Notes under the pieces: generated by a model
Told to the model about the DNA's origin: nothing
Seen by the model: the letters and a program-made list of their open reading frames with translations, nothing else
The model's database searches: none
Program-made: the position numbers and the translations under genes
Assembly (NCBI GenBank): GCA_025358025.1
Contig: JANYKW010000172.1
Location: 1 to 52,220 of the forward strand
Direction of reading: 5' to 3'
DNA length: 52,220 bases
Source: Bacteroidia bacterium
Lineage (GTDB): Bacteria; Bacteroidota; Bacteroidia; Bacteroidales; Prolixibacteraceae
Shown: positions 46,411 through 52,220 of the stretch, piece after piece
How the letters are laid out: the number at the start of each line of letters is the position of its first letter
How positions within the stretch are numbered: position 1 is the stretch's first letter

Positions 46411-48522
46411 TTATTTCTTCACCAATCCCTCTCTTTCCAGCAAGGGATCGATCGATGGTTCTTGTCCCCGGAAAGCCTTGTACAAAGTCATAGGATGGGC
46501 AGTACCTCCCTTTTCAAGAATATTTTTTCGGAAAGAATTCGCTGTAGCAGTATCAAAGATTCCATTTTTGCGAAAGAGTGAAAATGCATCTGCATCCAGT
46601 ACCTCTGCCCATTTATAGCCATAATAACCTGCAGCATAACCCCCTGCAAATATATGGGAGAATGCAGTGCTCTGGCAAAATCCTTCGAGGGGAGGAAAGA
46701 TTTCTGTTGGGGCCAACGCTTTCCGTTCAAACTCTGTTACACTGCCGGTCATCGGTTCAGTAATGGAATGCCAGGCCATATCATTCATTCCGAAGCTTAA
46801 CTGACGTTCGCTAACTGTTCCTGCAAGGAAATTTTTTGATTTAATCAGTTTTTTGACAAGTTCTGCCGGGATCTTCTCTCCTGTTTGATAATTGGCGGCA
46901 AAAATATCAAGAAAATCTTTTTCGATCGCCCAATTCTCCATAATCTGAGACGGCAACTCAACAAAATCGCGGTAGACAGACGTGCCTGACATTCCCTCGT
47001 AGACGGTATTGGCAAATATTCCGTGAAGTCCGTGACCAAATTCGTGCAGGAAGGTACTCAGTTCGTAAAAAGTGAGCAAAGAAGGTTTGGTCCCGGTTGG
47101 TTTCGTAAAATTACAGACGATAGAAACCAGCGGACGGATATTGTTCCCATCCAGATTACTCTGTGAACGGTACTCCGTCATCCATGCACCGCCTCTCTTA
47201 CCTTCCCTTGGGAAGAAATCAAGATAGAGTATCGACAAGAAGGAGCCGTCTTTGTCAAACACTTCATAAGATTTTACATCCGGATGGTACACCTGAATCT
47301 CCTTATTTTCCTTGAAAGAGACTCCATAAAGCCTGTGAGCCAGTTCAAAAACTCCCCCGATCACATTTTCCAGCTTGAAATAAGGTTTAACAGCTTGCTC
47401 ATCAAAACCATAACGGTCATTTTTTAGTTTTTCAGACCAATAGCTCCAGTCCCAGCGATCCAATTCATCCTTGAATCCATGTGCTTTCGCATATTCCTTT
47501 ACGTCTTCGAGATCCTTCAGGGCAAAGGGCCTTGATGCTTTGTGCAGTTGCTCCAGGAAAGCATTCACCTTATCAGGACTTTCAGCCATCCTTTCTTCCA
47601 GGACATAAGCTGCATGATTTGGATATCCCAAAAGTTTTGCCCTTTCCAATCTGAGATTCACAATCTTGCGGACAATTTCTTCGTTGTTGTGGCTATTCTT
47701 GTGAAAACCACGTGAATTCATTTCTTTGTAAAACCCTTCGCGCAACTTCCTGTTATCGGCAAATTTCATAAAGGCGATGTAACTGGGTCCCTGCATACTA
47801 AACATCCAGCCCTCTTTATTTTTGGTTTTCGCCAGTTGAGCAGCAGCTTCTATTTCGCTTTCCGGCAAACCCGACAAATCATTTTTGTCCGTTATAAGTA
47901 ACTGGTATGCATTTGTTTCCGCCAGCACATTCTCCCCGAACTGCAGCGACAGTTTGGAAAGCTCTGTATTGATTTGGCCAAAACGTTCTTTTGCTGTTCC
48001 CTCCAGGTTTGCACCACTTCTGACAAATCCCTTGTAGGAGTCATCCAAAAGCTTACGATCTTCGTGAGTAAGCTGAAGTTGTTCTTTCTGGTTGTAAACA
48101 CTCTTCACCCTTTGAAACAGCTTCTCATTCAGAGAAACATAGTTTTGGTATGCAGAAAGTTTTGGCGATACATCCCGGGCTATAGACTGAATGGTATCAT
48201 CCGTTTCGGCAGAATTCAGGTTAAAAAGCACAGAGGTTGCCCTGGATAGTTTCTTCCCGCTCACTTCAAGCGCCCTGATGGTATTTTGAAATGTCGGAGT
48301 GTCCGGATTATTGATAACTGCATCCACTTCTGAACGGGCTTCAGCAAGAAGCTGATCTATAGCAGGTACAAAATGTTCGTGCCGGATCTCGTTGAAGGGG
48401 GGTGTCTCATGCACTGTTTTCCATTCTGCCAGAAGCGGGTTTGCCGACTTGTTTTCGTTTTTCATATTCATTGTAATTATTCCGGTCAGGATCATCATCC
48501 CAACAATTAAAAATTTCTTCAT
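46411..48522 (-). CDS. M3-family oligopeptidase / peptidyl-dipeptidase (Dcp-like)
   Basis: 703 residues. A hydrophobic N-terminus (about 3-20) suggests export to the periplasm. Zinc site HEFGH with His493, Glu494 and His497, in FLHEFGHGLHGIF, and a third ligand Glu about 28 residues later; GGYAAGYYGYKWAEVLDAD is the C-terminal M3 signature. Thimet-type architecture, helical throughout. Removes dipeptides from peptide C-termini or cleaves short peptides. 32 bp before the CDF gene; a heptamer repeat lies upstream of its start. Confidence 0.94.
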   Translation of the reverse strand: MKKFLIVGMMILTGIITMNMKNENKSANPLLAEWKTVHETPPFNEIRHEHFVPAIDQLLAEARSEVDAVINNPDTPTFQNTIRALEVSGKKLSRATSVLFNLNSAETDDTIQSIARDVSPKLSAYQNYVSLNEKLFQRVKSVYNQKEQLQLTHEDRKLLDDSYKGFVRSGANLEGTAKERFGQINTELSKLSLQFGENVLAETNAYQLLITDKNDLSGLPESEIEAAAQLAKTKNKEGWMFSMQGPSYIAFMKFADNRKLREGFYKEMNSRGFHKNSHNNEEIVRKIVNLRLERAKLLGYPNHAAYVLEERMAESPDKVNAFLEQLHKASRPFALKDLEDVKEYAKAHGFKDELDRWDWSYWSEKLKNDRYGFDEQAVKPYFKLENVIGGVFELAHRLYGVSFKENKEIQVYHPDVKSYEVFDKDGSFLSILYLDFFPREGKRGGAWMTEYRSQSNLDGNNIRPLVSIVCNFTKPTGTKPSLLTFYELSTFLHEFGHGLHGIFANTVYEGMSGTSVYRDFVELPSQIMENWAIEKDFLDIFAANYQTGEKIPAELVKKLIKSKNFLAGTVSERQLSFGMNDMAWHSITEPMTGSVTEFERKALAPTEIFPPLEGFCQSTAFSHIFAGGYAAGYYGYKWAEVLDADAFSLFRKNGIFDTATANSFRKNILEKGGTAHPMTLYKAFRGQEPSIDPLLEREGLVKK

Positions 48523-48584
48523 AGTAAGCTGATAGGTTAAATTATATATGTATCAAAATTCATTTCAACCCACTTTTTCCCCAC

Positions 48585-48684
48585 TTTATCCTTTATCCTC
48601 TAATATAACATCTTTTTCTTTTGTTATTTTATATGGGGCTATATGTCACATACTGAGGGACTTTATCCTTTATCCTTTATCCTT
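48585..48684 (-). repeat. Heptamer-flanked dispersed repeat, copy B
   Basis: On the minus strand, (GGATAAA)n from 48684, then a 62-bp core (48660-48599) that matches copy A at 34490-34551 with 4 differences, then two more heptamers to 48585. The first heptamers encode the last residues and stop of the flavin reductase gene. Same orientation relative to the upstream gene as copy A. Confidence 0.85.
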
Positions 48685-49259
48685 TTCTTCGTCTTCTCCT
48701 TCATCACGCTCCAGCCAAATTTTCCGATCTTCCTGCCCATTTCATAGTAATTACCATGAGAATAGGCTATTAAACCGGCGCTTTCAAGACTCATTGCACG
48801 AGTTTCAGAATCCATATATCTGTCATCAGCTACGATGTTCACAACATTCGCGATGAACATATCATGTGTTCCAAGCTCTTTCACCTCAATGACTTTGCAT
48901 TCGATGCTGACAGGAGATTCAGCTACAATCGGACATTTCACAACGGAAGCAGGGAGTGGGGTCAGGCCGCTTTCCTGGAACTTATTGTGATCACGTCCTG
49001 ATTTAACACCGCACCAGTCGGTAACTTCTGCTATTGATTTGGTAGTCAGATTGATGACAAACTCTCCATTTCTTTTGATGATATCCGACGAATGTCTTCC
49101 CGGTCTTACTGAGATGTAACACATTGGTGGATCTGTACACAAAGTTCCGAGCCACGAGACCGTGATGAGGTTGTACTCTTCGGGAGATGAACCGCAACTG
49201 ATCAGTGCTGCAGGCAGCGGATAGATCATATTGCCCGGTTTCCAGTTAATCTTTGCCAT
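48663..49259 (-). CDS. Flavin reductase-like FMN-binding protein
   Basis: 198 residues. FMN-binding split barrel: MIYPLPAALISCG, NLITVSWLGTLCTDPPM and ISVRPGRHSSDII are typical of the flavin reductase-like family. LGTHDMFIANVVNI continues the core strands. The family covers NAD(P)H:flavin reductases and small flavoproteins; partner unknown. The last residues (KRIKDKG) and the stop are contributed by GGATAAA repeats, so the native end was probably different. Upstream of the M3 peptidase gene. Confidence 0.9.
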   Translation of the reverse strand: MAKINWKPGNMIYPLPAALISCGSSPEEYNLITVSWLGTLCTDPPMCYISVRPGRHSSDIIKRNGEFVINLTTKSIAEVTDWCGVKSGRDHNKFQESGLTPLPASVVKCPIVAESPVSIECKVIEVKELGTHDMFIANVVNIVADDRYMDSETRAMSLESAGLIAYSHGNYYEMGRKIGKFGWSVMKEKTKKRIKDKG

Positions 49260-49431
49260 AAAACGATGTTTCTTTATTTTGTATTGCAGGATAAAATTTT
49301 CGATTTTGGAATATTGGTCTCCAATTCGTGGTACATCTAATGTTCAGAAAGTTAGTATAATGAAAAACTATAGAAAAGAAATGCGCCTGCGGAATAGCAA
49401 AAATCATACGAAAGCGCAATCCAAAATTATC

Positions 49432-50412
49432 CTACAAAGATTGTTCAATTTTCCTGATTTCTGACCACTCTTCTTCTGCCAATTTCGCCCCGGGTACCCG
49501 GATTACCCTCGAAGCAAGCAACGCGCCCAGCTTACCGCTTTTCTCCAGATCATAGCCTTTGGCTAATCCAGCCAGAAATCCGGCAGCAAAAAAATCACCT
49601 GCTCCGGTGGTATCAACGACAAGATCACCTGCTGCAGGAATCTTGTGCAGGAGAGATCCCTGCTGCACATAGGCTCCCTCCTTCCCAATCTTTACAACAG
49701 CAATGTCGCATCGGCCTGCCAGATTAGCAACAGCCTCCAACGGCTCCATTCCTGTAAAGGCTTTTGCCTCCTCTTCGTTCGCAAAGACGATATCGACATA
49801 TGAATCCACAAGCTCATTTAATACTTCCCGGTTGACTTCCACCACATTGTAGCTTGCCAGATCGAGTGCAATGGATAGTCCGGCATTTTTCGCAGCAACA
49901 GCAGCCGCCATGATCAGTGCATTGTTGTAGACCAGATATCCCTCAACGAAGAAAATATCAAATCCGCTCAACCGTTCAGGAGTTATATCTACCGGATATA
50001 GTTCTGAAGCTGCACCCAGATAGGTAGCAAAAGTGCGTTCTCCGCCAGGTTCAACCAAACCCACAGCACGTCCTGTCGGAAGTTCAGAATGGATCAGCAG
50101 TGGCTGAATTCCCTGACTTTTTTGTTCTCCCTCGAAGAGTTTTCCCAACTCATCCCGTCCAACTGTTCCCAGGAATCCGCATGGAACAGACAGATTGGCA
50201 ATCCCGTTGATAGCATTGGCAACAGATCCACCTGTAACAAGGATTCGTTTTTCATTTACAATTTCTAATTGAATCCGCTCCGACATAGCTCTGTCGACAA
50301 GGGTCATACTTCCTTTTGGAAGGTTTAGTGCTCTGATAATCTGATCATCATCTAGCATAGTAATGATGTCGACCAGTGCATTTCCGATCCCCAGTATCTT
50401 CGAATATCCCAT
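49432..50412 (-). CDS. PfkB-family carbohydrate/nucleoside kinase (adenosine kinase-like)
   Basis: 326 residues. Ribokinase fold with GIGNALVDI at the start, VTGGSVANAINGIANL (substrate-binding Gly pair), and the anion hole/catalytic base motif DTTGAGDFFAAGFLAGL near 267-283. Closest by eye to the adenosine kinase/ribokinase branch common in Bacteroidetes; phosphorylates a sugar or nucleoside with ATP. No neighbouring pathway genes narrow this down. The upstream 188 bp lead to tRNA-Asn on the other strand. Confidence 0.9.
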   Translation of the reverse strand: MGYSKILGIGNALVDIITMLDDDQIIRALNLPKGSMTLVDRAMSERIQLEIVNEKRILVTGGSVANAINGIANLSVPCGFLGTVGRDELGKLFEGEQKSQGIQPLLIHSELPTGRAVGLVEPGGERTFATYLGAASELYPVDITPERLSGFDIFFVEGYLVYNNALIMAAAVAAKNAGLSIALDLASYNVVEVNREVLNELVDSYVDIVFANEEEAKAFTGMEPLEAVANLAGRCDIAVVKIGKEGAYVQQGSLLHKIPAAGDLVVDTTGAGDFFAAGFLAGLAKGYDLEKSGKLGALLASRVIRVPGAKLAEEEWSEIRKIEQSL

Positions 50413-50558
50413 AGAGTTTTTTTAATATATGCGTAAATAATTTGTTTTTTAATGGTCGCATGGAATACCCACATGAGCATTTCCGGTTGGTGTAAATTTT
50501 TCTTTTGGGTATTTCACTGATTTTATGCAAATATATTTCCATTTTATGAAAAAGGTGT

Positions 50559-50566
50559 TATTTTTG
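50559..50566 (+). promoter_or_regulatory. -7 box of tRNA-Asn promoter
   Basis: TATTTTTG, identical to the tRNA-Gln -7 box, lies 34 nt before the tRNA. TTTC (50536-50539) 19 nt upstream may serve as the -33 box. Confidence 0.55.
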
Positions 50567-50600
50567 CAACGCTTTAGAAAATTAACTGAAGCGAACAAAC

Positions 50601-50674
50601 TCCTTAGTAGCTCAGTTGGTTAGAGCGGCGGACTGTTAATCCGTAGGTCGTAGGTTCAAGTCCTACCTGAGGAG
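50601..50674 (+). tRNA. tRNA-Asn (anticodon GTT)
   Basis: 74 nt cloverleaf. Acceptor TCCTTAG pairs with CTGAGGA (one G-U); D-arm AGCTCAGTTGGTTAGAGC; anticodon loop CTGTTAA with GTT; T-arm GTAGG-TTCAAGT-CCTAC; discriminator G. CCA is not encoded. A terminator follows at 50682. Confidence 0.97.
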
Positions 50675-50681
50675 CAGAATC

Positions 50682-50711
50682 AAAAAAGAGGTCTTACCCG
50701 ACCTCTTTTTT
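50682..50711 (+). terminator. Intrinsic terminator of tRNA-Asn
   Basis: GAGGTC (50688-50693) pairs with GACCTC (50700-50705) around TTACCC, with A6 before and T6 after. Confidence 0.9.
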
Positions 50712-50739
50712 AGTTATTCTTTATTACTATCTTTGTTTT

Positions 50740-51051
50740 ATGGATCAGATTGATTTATATAGAGATAGATTGATAGAGCTTTGTGAAATTCACAAGGTAA
50801 AGCAATTTTATTTGTTCGGATCAATTCTGAATTCAAGATTCAATGATTCCAGTGATGTGGATGTACTTGTTCAATTTGGGGATGTTGAATTGGTGGAATA
50901 TTTTGATAACTACATGGATTTTAAAGAAAAACTGGAAGAATTATTCCAGAGACCTGTAGATCTGGTAGAGAATCAGGCAATTAGAAACCCAATTTTCAGA
51001 AAAGTCGTTGACAGAGAAAAACTACTAGTTTATGAACGAAAAAGTGCTTAA
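50740..51051 (+). CDS. MNT-type minimal nucleotidyltransferase (antitoxin-like)
   Basis: 103 residues. The nucleotidyltransferase signature is complete: FGSILNSRFNDSSDVDVLV with Gly27-Ser28 and Asp39/Asp41. In MNT-HEPN pairs this protein AMPylates and silences the HEPN RNase toxin. The expected partner begins 20 bp before its stop but is truncated (51032-51139), so this is an orphan or remnant. A -7-like box (TATCTTTG, 50728-50735) lies only 4 nt before the ATG, compatible with a very short leader. Confidence 0.9.
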   Translation: MDQIDLYRDRLIELCEIHKVKQFYLFGSILNSRFNDSSDVDVLVQFGDVELVEYFDNYMDFKEKLEELFQRPVDLVENQAIRNPIFRKVVDREKLLVYERKSA

Positions 51052-51139
51052 GTACCTCTATGATATCAAATCCCTTGTGATCGTTGGAATTTTTAAAATA
51101 CATACATCCCTGTCAACCAACACCTTAATTCAATATTAG
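51032..51139 (+). pseudogene. Truncated HEPN (DUF86-like) toxin
   Basis: 35 codons starting at ATG 51032 inside the end of the MNT gene. Only MNEKVLKYLYDI matches the usual start of DUF86/HEPN proteins; the rest (SLVIVGIFKIHT and on) is unrelated and ends at TAG 51137-51139. A full HEPN protein has about 110-140 residues with an Rx4-6H catalytic motif, absent here. Overlapping start is the normal arrangement of the pair. Confidence 0.6.
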
Positions 51140-51168
51140 TGTCTTAAAAGAGTTGCAACTTTGTGCTA

Positions 51169-51579
51169 TTAGGGGAGCCAAACAAAGAAAGAGGTCGTTT
51201 TCGACCTCTTTCTTTGTTCCCTACCTCTTCGAACCACTTGCAAATGAAGCAGCACATTCTTTAGATTTCTGCTGTGAATCTCTAATTGTTTAGAGAGGAC
51301 CTCTTCAAGGCCCTTAAGGCGTGTTTTAACTCCTCTGCCAGTTGCAATTGGAAGAGAATTCAACCCCTCTTTTTCCCATTTATCGAACCAACGCTCGATG
51401 GTTCTACGGTCAACATCAAAAATGCTGGCCAGGTCGATGATCGTTCGTCCTTGATTAGATAAAAGAAGGCATTGACTGCGTTTTCTGATTAAGTTATTAG
51501 AGTTTTTACTGCTGATCTCTAATGCTTCAATTTCCTCTGTTTTCAGTGTTACATATCTAATAATGAGATAAATATACAC
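51169..51579 (-). pseudogene. IS630-type transposase N-terminal fragment
   Basis: 136-residue frame with a GTG start at 51579. Residues about 25-100 form the helix-turn-helix part of IS630-type transposases: IRKRSQCLLLSNQGRTIIDL, FDVDRRTIERWFDKWEKEGL and LPIATGRG. After LKNVLLHLQ the frame runs into a hairpin sequence (51181-51218), giving a nonsense tail (RRGREQRKRSKTTSFF). The DDE catalytic part is missing. No terminal inverted repeats found. A decayed insertion sequence. Confidence 0.7.
51181..51218. terminator. Perfect 17-bp hairpin, terminator-like
   Basis: 51181-51197 pairs perfectly with 51202-51218 around TTTT. Its core AAAGAGGTC/GACCTCTTT equals that of the tRNA-Asn terminator at 50682-50711. 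No pure T-run on either side, but the stem ends are T/A-rich. Confidence 0.6.
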
Positions 51580-51953
51580 ATATTATAGCATATAAACAAA
51601 TAAATGCGACATTATATTATTCTAATTACTTAAAATGCTGATTGCTTTGAAATGCGGAAGAAATATTGCAAAAGGAAATACCAAAATTAGCAAATTTAAA
51701 TAGTTCACAATTCAAAATCATGGAAATTCTATTTTCAGCATCCTTGGGATTGATTTGGTTATTGAATACCATCTTAATGAATCATAATAATCCCTTTTTA
51801 CTTCCAGATTCCTGATTCTTTTCGACAATTTTGTTTCTTTCCCTTGATAGTGTGATTTGCGGATCATGGGCTTCAACTTTTCCATCTTGCTTTCAAGTTC
51901 AAAGTATTTATCATTATTTACTATTTTCGAGGAATAAACGTAACTAATTTTTT
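51580..51953. other. 374-bp spacer with a small minus-strand frame
   Basis: AT-rich. Contains one small minus-strand frame (51718-51885, listed separately) and a -7-like box TATTTTCG (51922-51929) 25 nt before the last gene. Nothing else recognisable. Confidence 0.5.
51718..51885 (-). CDS. Small hypothetical frame, possibly a gene remnant
   Basis: 55 residues from the ATG at 51885 (MEKLKPMIRKSHYQGKET, ending LKIEFP). The same frame stays open upstream to about 51947 (KYFELESK), so the frame may be the tail of a longer lost gene. Very basic and helical. Not recognised. It may be chance in AT-rich DNA. Confidence 0.25.
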   Translation of the reverse strand: MEKLKPMIRKSHYQGKETKLSKRIRNLEVKRDYYDSLRWYSITKSIPRMLKIEFP

Positions 51954-52220
51954 ATGAAAATACTGAATTTGCTGATGGTCGGATTAATTGTCGGTTCATT
52001 CAATGAACCGTGCATTTATGCTGCAACCAGTTATTCCAATCCATACCGCGATTCGATAATGGTTGATGATGGTGCCGGCAAATTGGTTTTTAAAACATTT
52101 TACGTTTATCGTCCAAAAGGACTGATCAACTCGCCTTCTAATAAGGTTCCCGCACTTGTTCACTTCGAACCGTATGGACCTGCTATATTGTCTGTTGCCG
52201 ATTCAAATAAATTCATTGTC
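51954..52220 (+). CDS. N-terminal fragment of a secreted protein, possibly alpha/beta hydrolase
   Basis: 89 codons, open to the right edge. The signal peptide (about 1-23, MKILNLLMVGLIVG) is followed by LVFKTFYVYRPKGLINS and PALVHFEPYGPAIL; FYVYRPKG followed by a hydrophobic strand is reminiscent of the first strands of secreted esterase or PHB-depolymerase-like hydrolases, but the oxyanion and catalytic residues lie outside. Function not assigned. Confidence 0.65.
   Translation, partial: MKILNLLMVGLIVGSFNEPCIYAATSYSNPYRDSIMVDDGAGKLVFKTFYVYRPKGLINSPSNKVPALVHFEPYGPAILSVADSNKFIV

Noticed and set aside
48548-48856. Plus-strand 102-residue frame over repeat copy B
   Set aside because: Mostly repeat translation, then antisense to the flavin reductase gene.
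49360-49464. Small plus-strand frame starting MKNYRKEMRLRN
   Set aside because: Overlaps the end of the PfkB kinase gene, no promoter and no recognisable family.
50528-50535. TATATTTG as promoter of the PfkB kinase gene on the minus strand
   Set aside because: No -33 box at the right distance and more than 100 nt from the start codon.

Overview
The window reads as chromosomal DNA of a Bacteroidetes (Bacteroidota) bacterium, most likely Bacteroidales or a relative. The evidence is a SusC/SusD pair under an ECF sigma/FecR anti-sigma switch, a fused LpxC-FabZ enzyme, a DUF2723 membrane protein, promoters of the TTTG-N19-TAnnTTTG type, and little sign of Shine-Dalgarno sequences. Most starts were re-chosen at an ATG preceding a signal peptide or following a promoter, where a longer TTG/GTG reading was possible.

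Left part (1-21.7 kb, nearly all minus strand): a polysaccharide utilization locus. From right to left it holds a secreted sugar isomerase-like protein, a GH51 arabinofuranosidase, a GH78 rhamnosidase, an S9 oligopeptidase, a BASS-family transporter, a frameshifted outer-membrane protein gene, an ECF sigma factor, a FecR anti-sigma factor, SusC with an STN domain, SusD, a GH39-like hydrolase and a second, Tat-exported GH78-like enzyme running off the left edge. The enzyme set points to a rhamnose- and arabinose-bearing plant glycan such as a pectin side chain; the substrate is inference. The susC leader carries a plus-strand promoter-like sequence followed by a textbook intrinsic terminator, i.e. 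a candidate cis-antisense RNA.

Middle part (22-34.4 kb): an RND/MMPL-type exporter converging on an ExbB/ExbD pair, a NodB-type deacetylase, a large DUF2723 protein, tRNA-Gln with promoter and terminator, dgt divergent from a CysP-like member of the PiT family, a YgjP-like metallohydrolase, and a three-gene envelope cluster (YtxH, holin-like, unknown).

Right part (34.4-50.7 kb): core genes. Lipid A genes form a minus-strand run (HD phosphohydrolase, lpxD, lpxC-fabZ, lpxA). The plus-strand rimP-nusA-infB operon has its own promoter and a leader hairpin. pheS, a CDF cation exporter, an M3 peptidase, a flavin reductase-like protein and a PfkB kinase follow, then tRNA-Asn.

Far right (50.7-52.2 kb): a decayed accessory patch beside tRNA-Asn with an intact MNT nucleotidyltransferase, a truncated HEPN partner, a truncated IS630-type transposase fragment and the start of an unidentified secreted protein.

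Several dispersed repeats thread through the window: a 62-bp core flanked by GGATAAA heptamers (two copies, each starting at a gene's stop codon), AGTACTTCGA decamer arrays (two places), and a 144-bp MITE-like palindromic element. These, the candidate antisense RNA and the decayed toxin locus are the points most worth a second look.
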